Source of the DNA: Cellvibrionales bacterium UBA4435
Lineage (GTDB): Bacteria; Pseudomonadota; Gammaproteobacteria; Pseudomonadales; Porticoccaceae
Assembly (NCBI GenBank): GCA_002390525.1
Contig: DGPR01000022.1
Span: 1-18,459 of the forward strand
DNA: 18,459 nucleotides
Direction of reading: 5' to 3'
A program made the translations under genes and the position numbers. The notes under the pieces are model-generated. The model saw only the letters and a list, made by a program, of their open reading frames with translations, had not been told where the DNA came from and made no database searches. The first letter of the stretch is position 1, and each line of letters opens with the position of its first letter. Shown piece by piece: positions 8,754 to 17,625 of the stretch.

Positions 8754-9731
8754 ATGGATAATTGGCATTCTTTTTTAAAAAAAAATGGCGCAAAATTCTC
8801 AAATAAAAAAGAAATATCATTTGAGAAAACACAGCCAATTGTTGATCACTCAAAAAAAGAGAGTTTTTTTACACCATTAACTCATCTCGGCTTAATACAG
8901 CTTGAAGGCATAGATGCCAGGCAGTTTCTCCAAGGGCAAGTGACTTGTGACATTGAGTTGCTCTCGAAAGATAATAGTATTTTCGGCGCAAGATGTACTC
9001 CAAAAGGTCGTACATTAACCAACTTTCAACTTCATGAAACTTGCGATGATAAATTATTGATGATCATGCACCGCTCATTAATTGGTTTGGTGATAAAAGA
9101 TCTTTCTAGATATGCTGCATTTTTTAAAGTTACTCTCATTGATGCGACAGAACTTTATGCCGTTTTCGGCTTAGTCAATGTAACCCTCGACTCTCAGTTT
9201 GATGTAAGTTCTTCTTTTTCTTATAAGGATGGCAGAGAGCTTGTTACTATCGCTGGGCATCATGCAACAGATTTATGGGACGAGTTATCAAATATATCAA
9301 CTGTTGACGGTTATAATTCTTGGGAAACTCTAAATATACAATCAGGAATACCGATATTACAAAAAGAGACTTCAGGTTCTTTTGTTCCGCAAATGCTCAA
9401 TCTAGATTATCTTGATGCTATAAGCTTTACAAAAGGCTGTTATACCGGACAGGAGGTGATTGCTAGAATGAAGTACCTCGGTAAGCTAAAAAGAAAAATG
9501 TACCGTATAACTAGAACTAGTAATCAGATTGTACCTCCTGGTACGCCTTGTTATGTTGAAGATATAAATCAGATTTCTGGCTATGTGATATCAAGTATAC
9601 AGCTAGACTCTAATTTTCAGGAACTTTTGGTAGTTCTCACAGATCAGGCTGCCACAAGTCAACATATGTCTATTGGCAATGCTAATATCGAAAAAGTTCA
9701 ATATTTACCTATAAGTTATATGAAAAGTTAG
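8754..9731 (+). CDS. ygfZ: Folate-binding Fe-S cluster repair protein YgfZ
   Basis: YgfZ is a tetrahydrofolate-binding protein related to the glycine-cleavage T-protein that supports Fe-S enzymes such as MiaB and helps resist oxidative stress. The 325-residue protein carries the family hallmark KGCYTGQE at 227-234, with the conserved Cys229, followed by VIARMKYLGKLKRKMYR. The N-terminal part contains the fold features LIQLEGIDARQFLQGQVTCDI (about 47-67) and GARCTPKGRTL (78-88). The ATG at 8754 opens the frame; a second ATG at 8744 is out of frame and soon stops. It is divergent from sdhE, an old gammaproteobacterial pairing, and both support flavin or Fe-S containing respiratory enzymes. Confidence 0.93.
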   Translation: MDNWHSFLKKNGAKFSNKKEISFEKTQPIVDHSKKESFFTPLTHLGLIQLEGIDARQFLQGQVTCDIELLSKDNSIFGARCTPKGRTLTNFQLHETCDDKLLMIMHRSLIGLVIKDLSRYAAFFKVTLIDATELYAVFGLVNVTLDSQFDVSSSFSYKDGRELVTIAGHHATDLWDELSNISTVDGYNSWETLNIQSGIPILQKETSGSFVPQMLNLDYLDAISFTKGCYTGQEVIARMKYLGKLKRKMYRITRTSNQIVPPGTPCYVEDINQISGYVISSIQLDSNFQELLVVLTDQAATSQHMSIGNANIEKVQYLPISYMKS

Positions 9732-9762
9732 GCTATTGATGGAATATAAAGGAATGCTTTGA

Positions 9763-10185
9763 ATGTTCGAGTGGTTTGTTGATAATCGAAGCCTATTGAT
9801 ATGGCTGAGTTTTTTTTCGGCTATATTTTTTATTGTTAGCTTAATAGCTTTACCCTGGTTGGTAGGACTAATTCCAGAGGATTATTTTTTTAATACAACG
9901 ACTGATTCACAAAATGCTAATGAGGATAATTTTTTTTATAAGCTAGCAATGAAGATTGGAAAGAATGCTTTAGGATTGGTTTTGCTAGCCGGCGGTGTGC
10001 TTATGCTTTTTTTGCCAGGCCAAGGGCTGTTAACTATATTCATGGGAGCGGTTTTGATTGATTACCCTAAAAAAAAATTAATAGAAAGGCGTTTAATTAA
10101 AATAGGATTTATCCTTAAATGTTTAAATTGGGTTAGAATTAAAGGTGGACATTCCTCTTTAAGGCTCAATAAGGATTCAGATTAA
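9763..10185 (+). CDS. PGPGW-type transmembrane protein, function unknown
   Basis: This small 140-residue membrane protein has an N-terminal hydrophobic segment (about 11-36), a polar loop (about 40-65) and a hydrophobic hairpin (about 66-100) broken by FLPGQGLLT at 83-91. That motif, followed by MGAVLIDYPKKK and a basic tail with LNWVR, matches the PGPGW family of putative transmembrane proteins, whose function is not known. An AAGGA ribosome binding site lies 9 bases before the ATG. It follows ygfZ by 31 bp and may be cotranscribed. Its stop codon overlaps that of the convergent ung in a shared TTAA. No catalytic residues stand out. Confidence 0.75.
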   Translation: MFEWFVDNRSLLIWLSFFSAIFFIVSLIALPWLVGLIPEDYFFNTTTDSQNANEDNFFYKLAMKIGKNALGLVLLAGGVLMLFLPGQGLLTIFMGAVLIDYPKKKLIERRLIKIGFILKCLNWVRIKGGHSSLRLNKDSD

Positions 10186-10895
10186 TCTGTCTTATAAGAT
10201 ATATTCCAATTGATCTTTTTCTTACAATTATCATATATATATTTTTCTGTTAAAGAAAAATGTTTGCAACCAAAAAATCCCCTGTATGAAGATAAAGGAG
10301 ATGGATGGGGTGCTCTAAGAATAAGATGCTTAGAGCTATCGATAAAGGTGGTTTTTTTTTGTGCATCTTTGCCCCAAAGAATAAAAACTAGATTTTTTTT
10401 TCGCGAGCTTAATTCTTCTATAATTTTATTTGTAAAAATCTCCCACCCTTTATTTTTATGGCTACTAGGTAAGGATTTTTCGACAGTGAAAATAGTATTG
10501 AGTAGCAAGATGCCTTGTTCAGACCATGATGTTAGGCAGCCGTGGCTTGGTTCTGATACTTTTGTATCTTCAACGAGTTCTTTGAATATATTTCGTAATG
10601 AAGCAGGAATTGCAATTTCTGGTTTTACAGAAAAACTTAACCCATGGGCCTGCCCTTCTCCATGGTAAGGGTCTTGTCCTAGAATAACTACAATCACGTC
10701 GTTAAAAGATGTTCTTTTTAAAGCTTCAAACCAATTCGATATAGGTGGATAAATTGTTTTATCTTTATCAATCTCAGATAGAAGGAAGCTAAATAAGTTC
10801 TTCATGTATGGTTTATTGAACTCATTTCCTAAAACATCTTTCCAGGATGCATTTAAATCATTTATTGCAGTTAATAGACCGCGCGTATCATTCAT
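10182..10895 (-). CDS. ung: Uracil-DNA glycosylase (family 1)
   Basis: Ung removes uracil from DNA, starting base excision repair of deaminated cytosine and misincorporated dUMP. The 237-residue protein has the water-activating motif GQDPYHG at 73-79 with catalytic Asp75, the LLLNTIFTVE block (130-139), and the DNA-intercalating motif HPSPLS at 197-202 with the conserved His197. Length is close to the E. coli enzyme (229). There is no clear Shine-Dalgarno before the ATG at 10895. It is convergent with the PGPGW gene (4 bp overlap of stops) and divergent from yciB. It stands alone in a monocistronic unit. Confidence 0.97.
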   Translation of the reverse strand: MNDTRGLLTAINDLNASWKDVLGNEFNKPYMKNLFSFLLSEIDKDKTIYPPISNWFEALKRTSFNDVIVVILGQDPYHGEGQAHGLSFSVKPEIAIPASLRNIFKELVEDTKVSEPSHGCLTSWSEQGILLLNTIFTVEKSLPSSHKNKGWEIFTNKIIEELSSRKKNLVFILWGKDAQKKTTFIDSSKHLILRAPHPSPLSSYRGFFGCKHFSLTEKYIYDNCKKKINWNISYKTD

Positions 10896-10912
10896 AGGCA
10901 GAAAAATTACAA

Positions 10913-10941
10913 TTTATATAATTTATTTATCACATTCTAAA
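10913..10941 (-). promoter_or_regulatory. Putative promoter for ung
   Basis: On the minus strand TTTAGA (10936-10941) and TATAAA (10913-10918) are separated by 17 bp, a standard sigma-70 spacing, and end 17 bp before the ung start. The region is very AT-rich, so chance matches are likely. Confidence 0.4.
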
Positions 10942-10949
10942 CCAAACGA

Positions 10950-10979
10950 TAGACAAATATACTTTAAAGATTTTATATA
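10950..10979 (+). promoter_or_regulatory. Putative promoter for yciB
   Basis: TAGACA (10950-10955) and TATATA (10974-10979) are separated by 18 bp; an overlapping TATAAT lies at 10976-10981. They sit about 30 bp before the yciB ATG, which has a GAGG ribosome binding site 6 bases upstream. Confidence 0.4.
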
Positions 10980-11010
10980 ATATTATTGATTAGTAACGAA
11001 TGAGGCAAGA

Positions 11011-11553
11011 ATGAAAATATTTGCATTTTTTATTGAAATTCTCCCGCTTGCTGGATTTTTTGTTGGTTTTCACTATTATGGGATATATACAGCAGCAGTT
11101 ATATCAGTTGCTCTGGGTTTTATTGTTCTGTTGGTGTCTTGGTTTAATGAAAAGCGATTAGCTCCTTTCCCTCTCTACTGTATATTTTTTTCGGCAATCT
11201 TTACATTAGCAGCAGTTATTTTTGGAACGAGTATTTTGATAAAAATACAACCTACAGTAGCCAATGGGTTATTTTCTCTCGTTTTACTCGGTGGCTGGTT
11301 TTTAGATCGACCAATGATGCAGATTTTCTTTGGTAGTCAATTTAATTTAGATCATGAAACATGGGTAAAGCTTACATACAGATGGGGTTGTTTTTTTCTG
11401 TTATTAGCGGTTGCTAACGAGATTGTGTGGAGAAATAATTCAGAAGAATATTGGGTGAACTATAAAACTTTTGTTGTAGCGCCACTATCTGCACTTTTTA
11501 TGTTAGCTCAATTACCGTTAACACTGAAAGGAACAAAAAAAAATACTTCTTAA
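11011..11553 (+). CDS. yciB: Inner membrane-spanning protein YciB/IspZ family
   Basis: YciB (also called intracellular septation protein A) is an inner-membrane protein linked to cell-envelope synthesis and division; its biochemical role is uncertain. The 180-residue protein has five to six hydrophobic segments, around 5-20, 24-44, 54-75, 84-98, 122-138 and 153-172. Family hallmarks are KIQPTVANGLF (78-88) and the block WVKLTYRWGCFF followed by ANEIVWRN and WVNYKTF. The ANEIVWR and AQLPL wording recalls the alphaproteobacterial form more than E. coli YciB. A GAGG ribosome binding site precedes the ATG. It lies about 100 bp upstream of ctaA on the same strand. It is unrelated to the lipoprotein signal peptidase LspA and to nearby septation genes, none of which are here. 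Confidence 0.88.
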   Translation: MKIFAFFIEILPLAGFFVGFHYYGIYTAAVISVALGFIVLLVSWFNEKRLAPFPLYCIFFSAIFTLAAVIFGTSILIKIQPTVANGLFSLVLLGGWFLDRPMMQIFFGSQFNLDHETWVKLTYRWGCFFLLLAVANEIVWRNNSEEYWVNYKTFVVAPLSALFMLAQLPLTLKGTKKNTS

Positions 11554-11578
11554 AATGATATACATCTAGTAAATCTTC

Positions 11579-11593
11579 AGGATAATCTATCCT
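11579..11593. repeat. Short inverted repeat between yciB and ctaA
   Basis: AGGATA-ATC-TATCCT is a perfect 6 bp inverted repeat with a 3-base loop, 25 bp after the yciB stop and followed by TTATT. It may be a weak terminator of yciB or an operator for ctaA. The T-tract is poor. Confidence 0.35.
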
Positions 11594-11656
11594 TTATTGC
11601 CCGAATATTCTAGTGGTCTACAATATACTTTTAATACGAGTGCCTTATAAAATCTT

Positions 11657-12724
11657 ATGAAAACGTTAGAACAAAATGAAATTTATAATCGCCAAATCTA
11701 TATTTGGTTATTTCTTTGTGCTGGATTAATTTTTTGTATGATTTTGCTTGGCGGAGTTACTCGTCTGACTCATTCTGGTCTTTCTATGGTTGAATGGAAA
11801 CCTTTAATGGGCATTATCCCACCATTGAATAGCAAAGAATGGCAAGAGAGTTTTGATCTCTACAAATTATATCCTGAGTACCAAAAGATAAATAAGGGTA
11901 TGAGTATTAGTGAATATAAATATATTTTTATGTATGAATATTTACACCGTATTTTGGGAAGAGTTATCGGCATTTTTTTTCTGATCCCTTTTTTGTTTTT
12001 TTTCTTTACTAATCGTATCAAAAAAACACTAACACCAAAATTGTCAATAATGTTCTTTTTAGGTGGTTTCCAAGGCCTTTTAGGCTGGTATATGGTCAAA
12101 AGTGGCTTAGTTAATATCCCATCTGTTAGTCAATATAGATTAACAGCACACTTAGGTAATGCAGTTATAATTTACGCATACATGTTATGGGTTGCCTTTG
12201 GCCTTCTTGAGGATAGTAAACAGTCTTTAATGAGCTCAGCAAGCAATATAACTAAGGGAATCAGGGTCGGCTCATATGCGATTACAGGCTTATTATTTTT
12301 TATGATTCTATCTGGTGGGCTGGTTGCTGGAACTCGAGCAGGCTTAGCCTATTCTACTTTTCCGCTTATGGGTGAAACTTTCATACCTGTTGGTTTATAC
12401 AGCTCATCCCCTTTTTGGTTATCAGCTTTTGAGGATATAACTACAATTCAATTTAATCACCGAATGTTCGCATACTTTTTATTTGTATTAATTTTTAGTT
12501 TTTCTATTTATACAATACGCAAACTTGACTCCAGTATTATCAGAAGCGTCCTTGCTTGCATGCTGATTTTATTAACCTTGCAGGTATGTCTTGGAATCGC
12601 TACGATTTTGCTGTATGTTCCGGTTTCAATTGCTGCTGCCCACCAAAGTGGCGCAATAGCACTTCTAACTGTATCAATTTTTTTAAGTAGATTTTTTTAT
12701 GATCATTCGCGAAGTTCTCAATAA
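11657..12724 (+). CDS. ctaA: Heme A synthase (CtaA/COX15, alphaproteobacterial-type)
   Basis: CtaA oxidises the C8 methyl of heme O to a formyl group, giving heme A for aa3-type cytochrome oxidase. The 355-residue polytopic protein has about eight transmembrane segments. The four conserved heme-ligating or active-site histidines are at 97 (YEYLHRILGR), 165 (TAHLGNA), 268 (FNHRMFAY) and 329 (AAHQSGAI). The loop TRLTHSGLSMVEWKPLMG followed by a long segment (EWQESFDLYKLYPEYQK) matches the COX15-like form of alphaproteobacteria and mitochondria. The common beta/gammaproteobacterial form instead reads like GLGCPDWPGC after the TRLT motif. Neither ctaB nor oxidase subunit genes are in the window. 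The start ATG at 11657 has no clear Shine-Dalgarno. A TATACT at 11624-11629 could be its -10. Confidence 0.95.
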   Translation: MKTLEQNEIYNRQIYIWLFLCAGLIFCMILLGGVTRLTHSGLSMVEWKPLMGIIPPLNSKEWQESFDLYKLYPEYQKINKGMSISEYKYIFMYEYLHRILGRVIGIFFLIPFLFFFFTNRIKKTLTPKLSIMFFLGGFQGLLGWYMVKSGLVNIPSVSQYRLTAHLGNAVIIYAYMLWVAFGLLEDSKQSLMSSASNITKGIRVGSYAITGLLFFMILSGGLVAGTRAGLAYSTFPLMGETFIPVGLYSSSPFWLSAFEDITTIQFNHRMFAYFLFVLIFSFSIYTIRKLDSSIIRSVLACMLILLTLQVCLGIATILLYVPVSIAAAHQSGAIALLTVSIFLSRFFYDHSRSSQ

Positions 12725-12762
12725 AAACGTTCTTCGCAGCAATATGCATTTATGGGGTAAAA

Positions 12763-13068
12763 ATGAAAAGTATATGTAAATTATTATTGTGGTCGACATT
12801 GACCCTAACAACGCCTCACTACTCTTATGCCGTTGATATAATTGATGGAAAGAAAAAAGCAGTAGCCTGCGCCGGTTGTCATGGAGTAAATGGCATTAGC
12901 CGTAATCCTATGTGGCCAAATTTAGCGGGTCAAAAGACCGGCTATCTCTCTCTTCAGATGAAAAATTTTAGGGATGGAAAAAGGGTTAATTCAATTATGA
13001 ATACAATATCAAAATCGCTTACAGATGAGGATATTGATAATTTAGCAGCTTATTACTCAAGTCTTTAG
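12763..13068 (+). CDS. Small periplasmic c-type cytochrome (class I, c553-like)
   Basis: The 101-residue precursor has a cleavable signal peptide (about 1-23: basic start, hydrophobic core LLLWSTLTL, likely cut after SYA). The mature protein carries a single heme-binding motif CAGCH at 36-40. Met79 (in NSIMNTIS) is the likely sixth ligand, with a C-terminal helix LTDEDIDNLAAYYSSL. This matches the short class I cytochromes c of the c553/c4-half type that shuttle electrons in the periplasm. The closest partner by location is the heme A pathway gene ctaA 38 bp upstream, so it could donate electrons to an oxidase. The specific partner cannot be told from sequence. The stop is 27 bp from the convergent purL stop. 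Confidence 0.9.
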   Translation: MKSICKLLLWSTLTLTTPHYSYAVDIIDGKKKAVACAGCHGVNGISRNPMWPNLAGQKTGYLSLQMKNFRDGKRVNSIMNTISKSLTDEDIDNLAAYYSSL

Positions 13069-13095
13069 CAAAAAATTAGCTAACGATTTCTCTAT

Positions 13096-16000
13096 TTAAT
13101 TAACGAAACACCTAGCATTACGAAACATTCTTAACCATGGCCCATCTTCACCCCATTCTTTAGGATGCCATGAGTTAGTCACAGAGCGAAAAACTCTCTC
13201 AGGGTGAGGCATCATGATACTGGCTCTTCCATCAAGACTTGTAACACCTGTAATTCCTGATTTTGACCCATTAGGATTAAAGGGGTATTTCTCAGTTGCT
13301 ATCATAGAGTTGTCTACAAATCGAAGAGATATTCCACCTGAAGAGATGATTTGATTTAATTGACTATCACCATCAAATTCCACTCTGCCTTCGCCATGAG
13401 AAACTGCTACAGGTATCACTGATTCCTCCATACCAGTTAAAAAAATGGAGGGACTTTTTTCTATTTTGACTAATGAAAATCTTGCTTCGAACTCCTCTGA
13501 ACTATTTCTGACAAATTTAGGCCAATTTTCTGCACCGGGAATTAGAGATTTAAGGTTAGCTAGCATCTGGCAGCCGTTACAAATACCAAGAGAAAACACA
13601 TCTTTTTGGTGAAAGAAGTTTTGAAAAATATCCTTAAGTTGTGAATTAAATAATATAGATTTTGCCCATCCCTCTCCTGCGCCCAAAACGTCACCATATG
13701 AGAATCCCCCGCATGCAACAAGCCCTTTAAAGGACTTTAAATCTAATCTTCCATTAACAAGATCGCTCATGTGTATATCCACAGAATCAAATTCTGCTCG
13801 ATCAAAAGCAGCAGCCATTTCAATATGACCATTCACTCCTTGATCTCGAAGTATTGCAACTCGAGGCTTTATATTTTGATTAATAAATGGAGCCACTATA
13901 TTTTGATTTATATCAAAACTAATTTTTGTTTGAAGCCCGGGATTATCTGATAATAGTTCATCATGCTCTTGTTTTGCACAATTAGAGTTACCTCTTCTTG
14001 CTTGAATCTGATAGCTTGTTTCGCTCCAATCTTTTTTAAGCTCAAACAATTTTTTACTATAAATAATTTCTGTTTTATTAATTATTTTTATCCACTGCTC
14101 ATCATTTAATTCCCCAATTTTAGTCGTGGGTATATTAATCTTAGAAAAACAACTTTTAATATAAGTAATTTCTTGCTCAGGAACCTGAATAACAGCACCT
14201 AGCTCTTCATTAAAGAGGACCTCTAAAACTTTATTTTCGGATTCATCTAAAGTTATATCTATTCCAGTATGCCCAGCGAAAGCCATCTCAATCAAGGTAG
14301 TAAATAGACCACCATCTGAACGATCGTGATAAGAGAGAAGCATATCAGCTCTATTTAGATCTTGGATAACTCTAAAGAAATTCTTAAGTAAAATAGCGTC
14401 ATCTATATCTGGAGGATTTTCACCTATAGAATTATAAGTTTGAGCGAGAATAGAACCCCCCATACGATTTTTATTTTGACCTAAGTCAATATATAAAAGT
14501 GAAGTGTTTTCAACATCCACAATTATTTGCGGAGTAAGAGTTCTTCTAACGTCATTTACAGGTGAAAATGCAGTAATTATTAGTGATAATGGCGATATAA
14601 CAGATTTTTGGTCATCAGCCTCTTTCCAAGAGGTTTTCATGGACATAGAATCCTTACCTACTGGGATAGCTATACCTAGTTTAGGACAGAAGTCTAAGCC
14701 TACGGCTTCAACAGCACGATAAAGTTTTTCATCCTCACCTTCATGACCAGAAGCAGACATCCAATTTGCCGATAACTTAATGTCAGAAATATTTTTTATA
14801 TCACAGCCCATAATATTTGTAATTGCTTCACCAACCGCCATTCTTGCCGATGCAGCTGCATCTAATAATGCTAATGGAGGTCTTTCGCCCATAGCCATAG
14901 CTTCCCCCGCAAACGTGTCATAGCTTGATACAGTGACGCCACAGTCTGCAACTGGCACTTGCCATGGGCCAACCATCTGATCTCTTGCAACCATTCCTGT
15001 GACACTCCGGTCACTAATTGTTATCAAGAAACTTTTACTAGCCACAGCGGGATGTTTTATAACACGATCAATAGCTTTAGTGATCGTAATTTTGGATAAA
15101 TCAAATAGTTTGGGAGTATGTTTTTTTGTTTGAACATTTTTGTGTATTTTAGGTGGTTTACCAAAAAGAACAGACATTGGCAGATCTATAGGGTTTAGGT
15201 TATATTTTTTATCAGAAAGGACTATTTGTTTTTTTTCTAGCGATTCACCAACAATTGCATATGGGCACATTTCTCGTTGGCAGATTTCTTCGAAAGTATT
15301 AAGATTACATGGGTCTACAGCCATAACATATCGCTCTTGAGCCTCATTACACCATATTGCTAGAGGAGACATGCTTGCATCATCACTTGGTATATCCCTT
15401 AATTCGAACTTGCCGCCACAACCTCCATCTTTAACTAGTTCAGGAAAAGCGTTAGATAAACCGCCTGCACCAACATCATGAATAAATGCAATTGGATTTA
15501 GATCATCTAGCTGCCAGCATTGGTCAATCACCTCCTGACATCGACGTTCCATCTCAGGATTTTGCCTTTGCACAGATGCAAAATCTAGATCCTCGTCGCT
15601 TGAGCCAGTCTCCATAGATGAAGCGGCCCCTCCACCTAGGCCGATAAGCATTGCAGAACCACCTATAACGATAAGTTTACAACCAGGCTTAAAGGCAAAC
15701 TGTTTAATATCTTTGGTTCGAATATTTCCATATCCTCCAGCTATCATTATAGGTTTATGATAACCTCGCCTCTCTCCTAAATAATCCGCCTCGAAAGTTC
15801 GAAAGTAACCGCATATATTGGGTCTTCCAAATTCGTTATTAAAGGCTGCTCCACCTAATGGCCCATCAATCATTATTTCTAAAGGTGATGCAATACGATT
15901 AGGTTTTCCATACATCTGCTCCCAGGGTTGAAGAAAACAAGGGATATTTAGGTTAGAGACAGTAAAACCAGTTAATCCAGCTTTTGGCTTTGAGCCTCTG

Positions 16001-16962
16001 CCGACTGCACCCTCATCACGAATTTCTCCTCCAGAACCAGTACCAGCACCTGAAAAAGGTGATATAGCGGTTGGATGATTATGGGTCTCAACTTTTATTA
16101 ATATGTTAATAGGCTCTACTTTAGATGCATATATTTTAGTTTTAGGGTCTGGATAAAATCTTCCGGCAGTATTTCCCATTATTACTGCTGCATTATCATC
16201 ATAGGCAGATAAAACACCTTTTTTTGATTGTTTGTATGTATTTTTTATCATCTCAAAAAGTGATTTATCTTTCTTTTTTCCGTCAATTGTCCATCTAGAA
16301 TTAAATATTTTATGGCGACAGTGTTCAGAATTAGCTTGAGCAAACATCATTAACTCAACATCAGTAGGATCTCTTTTTAGTTTTTTGAAACTAGAAACTA
16401 AATAATTAATTTCATCATCAGCTAAAGCTAGGCCGAGGCTTGAATTAGCCTTTTTTAATGCAGCTATTCCACTCGATAGAATTGGAATTTTACTCATCAT
16501 TGACTCATTCTGGTCTTCGAATAAAAGCTCAGCATCATCGATTTCAAGAAAAACTTTTTCTGTCATACGATCCGCGATAACCGGATATAAAGATTTATTT
16601 ATTGCTTGACTAGCTTTCCCCCATAGGTAAAAAGTAATACCCCTTTCTATCCTTCTGACTGAAAGTAAGCCTGTATTACGTGCTATATCTGTGGCTTTTG
16701 TTGACCATGCCGAGATAGTTCCAGGCCTTGGTGCTACTATATACATTGATCCTTTGGGTTTAACAGAGTTTGGCTTTAGCCCATAAGACAATAAAGAGTT
16801 AAGAGTTTCATGCTCAGTTCTTGTAAGCTTTTTGTTAACTTTTACAAAATGAATATATTGAGCACAGATATTAGTTATAAGTGGCTCTATTTTTTGAATA
16901 GATTCGAGTATTTTTTTATTTCGAAATTCAGAAAAAGGTGGTGATCCCTGGAAAATAAGCAT
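13096..16962 (-). CDS. purL: Phosphoribosylformylglycinamidine synthase (PurL, large form)
   Basis: PurL converts FGAR, glutamine and ATP to FGAM, the fourth step of purine synthesis. The 1288-residue single-chain form (E. coli 1295) is complete. Order: an N-terminal PurS-like domain, a linker, two AIR-synthase-type ATP-binding halves ([30 protein letters not shown]; later [56 protein letters not shown]), and a C-terminal glutaminase domain. The glutaminase Cys is at residue 1128 (GICNGCQML), with the triad His1253 and Glu1255 in MMPHPERVF. The start [15 protein letters not shown] fits the family. tadA follows upstream in the same direction with a 124 bp gap, so purL may have its own promoter. 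No PurR-type operator was recognised. Confidence 0.98.
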   Translation of the reverse strand: MLIFQGSPPFSEFRNKKILESIQKIEPLITNICAQYIHFVKVNKKLTRTEHETLNSLLSYGLKPNSVKPKGSMYIVAPRPGTISAWSTKATDIARNTGLLSVRRIERGITFYLWGKASQAINKSLYPVIADRMTEKVFLEIDDAELLFEDQNESMMSKIPILSSGIAALKKANSSLGLALADDEINYLVSSFKKLKRDPTDVELMMFAQANSEHCRHKIFNSRWTIDGKKKDKSLFEMIKNTYKQSKKGVLSAYDDNAAVIMGNTAGRFYPDPKTKIYASKVEPINILIKVETHNHPTAISPFSGAGTGSGGEIRDEGAVGRGSKPKAGLTGFTVSNLNIPCFLQPWEQMYGKPNRIASPLEIMIDGPLGGAAFNNEFGRPNICGYFRTFEADYLGERRGYHKPIMIAGGYGNIRTKDIKQFAFKPGCKLIVIGGSAMLIGLGGGAASSMETGSSDEDLDFASVQRQNPEMERRCQEVIDQCWQLDDLNPIAFIHDVGAGGLSNAFPELVKDGGCGGKFELRDIPSDDASMSPLAIWCNEAQERYVMAVDPCNLNTFEEICQREMCPYAIVGESLEKKQIVLSDKKYNLNPIDLPMSVLFGKPPKIHKNVQTKKHTPKLFDLSKITITKAIDRVIKHPAVASKSFLITISDRSVTGMVARDQMVGPWQVPVADCGVTVSSYDTFAGEAMAMGERPPLALLDAAASARMAVGEAITNIMGCDIKNISDIKLSANWMSASGHEGEDEKLYRAVEAVGLDFCPKLGIAIPVGKDSMSMKTSWKEADDQKSVISPLSLIITAFSPVNDVRRTLTPQIIVDVENTSLLYIDLGQNKNRMGGSILAQTYNSIGENPPDIDDAILLKNFFRVIQDLNRADMLLSYHDRSDGGLFTTLIEMAFAGHTGIDITLDESENKVLEVLFNEELGAVIQVPEQEITYIKSCFSKINIPTTKIGELNDEQWIKIINKTEIIYSKKLFELKKDWSETSYQIQARRGNSNCAKQEHDELLSDNPGLQTKISFDINQNIVAPFINQNIKPRVAILRDQGVNGHIEMAAAFDRAEFDSVDIHMSDLVNGRLDLKSFKGLVACGGFSYGDVLGAGEGWAKSILFNSQLKDIFQNFFHQKDVFSLGICNGCQMLANLKSLIPGAENWPKFVRNSSEEFEARFSLVKIEKSPSIFLTGMEESVIPVAVSHGEGRVEFDGDSQLNQIISSGGISLRFVDNSMIATEKYPFNPNGSKSGITGVTSLDGRASIMMPHPERVFRSVTNSWHPKEWGEDGPWLRMFRNARCFVN

Positions 16963-17039
16963 TATCTTTGAGTCTCAAAAGCCAGCAATAATTACCGGTT
17001 ATTTAATTTCGTGAAAAATTAGCGATTCGTTTAAGCATT

Positions 17040-17066
17040 GCATATAAATTTTATTAAATCATATGC
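17040..17066. repeat. Imperfect inverted repeat upstream of purL
   Basis: GCATAT (17040-17045) and ATATGC (17061-17066) flank an AT-rich interior that can extend the pairing (AATTT against AAAT) with one mismatch. It lies about 80 bp upstream of the purL ATG. As a minus-strand transcript it has no following T-tract, so a terminator for tadA is unlikely; an operator or chance AT symmetry remain. Confidence 0.3.
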
Positions 17067-17086
17067 TAAAAAAATTACCTATATTG

Positions 17087-17563
17087 TTAGCGAGGGCCTC
17101 TCTTCATTTTAAAAAAATCAATTATTAATTTTTTGGCCTCTTCTGCCATGACCCCTCCTTTTACCTGTAGCTTATGATTATAGTGGAACATCTCAGGTAT
17201 CTTTAAACAGCTGACTACAGCACCAGCTTTCGGCTCTGTTGCACCGAAAACTAGTCTTGATATTCGTGCATGGATCATTGCCCCTATGCACATAGTGCAT
17301 GGTTCAATTGTAGTATATAGAGTAGTATCTGGTAAGCGGTAATTTTTAGTAAGTTGCCCTGCTTTTCTTAATGCTAAAATTTCTGCGTGGGCTGTTGGGT
17401 CGCAGGTTGTTATAGGCATATTAAAGGCACTGCTTATTAATTTTTGATTTTTTACTATTACAGCCCCAATGGGTACCTCCCCATTATCTAGTGATTTTTT
17501 TGCAAGAGCTAATGCTTCTTTCATCCAAAATAAATCTTTATCTGCCTTATCAATGTTTTTCAT
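17087..17563 (-). CDS. tadA: tRNA-specific adenosine deaminase TadA
   Basis: TadA deaminates adenosine 34 of tRNA-Arg(ACG) to inosine, which is needed to read CGC and CGA codons. The 158-residue protein has the zinc-binding cytidine-deaminase fold: His59 with catalytic Glu61 in HAEILALRKAG, and Cys89 and Cys92 in EPCTMCIGAMIHARI. Substrate-contact sequences GEVPIGAVIV (28-37) and FGATEPKAGA are also present. The ATG at 17563 is preceded by an AGGA ribosome binding site at short spacing. Met14 is an internal alternative with less N-terminal conservation. tadA beside purL is typical of gammaproteobacteria, though mltF often lies between them. It may be in the same transcript as the upstream hydrolase (62 bp gap). 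Confidence 0.96.
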   Translation of the reverse strand: MKNIDKADKDLFWMKEALALAKKSLDNGEVPIGAVIVKNQKLISSAFNMPITTCDPTAHAEILALRKAGQLTKNYRLPDTTLYTTIEPCTMCIGAMIHARISRLVFGATEPKAGAVVSCLKIPEMFHYNHKLQVKGGVMAEEAKKLIIDFFKMKRGPR

Positions 17564-17586
17564 ACTTCCTACCTAAATGAACCTTA

Positions 17587-17605
17587 ATTAATCATATTGA
17601 TTAAT
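17587..17605. repeat. Perfect 8 bp inverted repeat upstream of tadA
   Basis: ATTAATCA-TAT-TGATTAAT is a perfect 8 bp inverted repeat with a 3-base centre, between the hydrolase stop and tadA start. No T-run follows on the minus strand, so it is not a classic terminator; it may be a regulator binding site. Confidence 0.4.
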
Positions 17606-17625
17606 GATTAAAAAATTAATAAGTA

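Noticed and set aside
13065..13083. TTAGC...GCTAA inverted repeat between the cytochrome c and purL as a bidirectional terminator
   Set aside because: Only a 5 bp stem with a 9-base loop in AT-rich DNA; no clear stem and T-tract, so it is not called.
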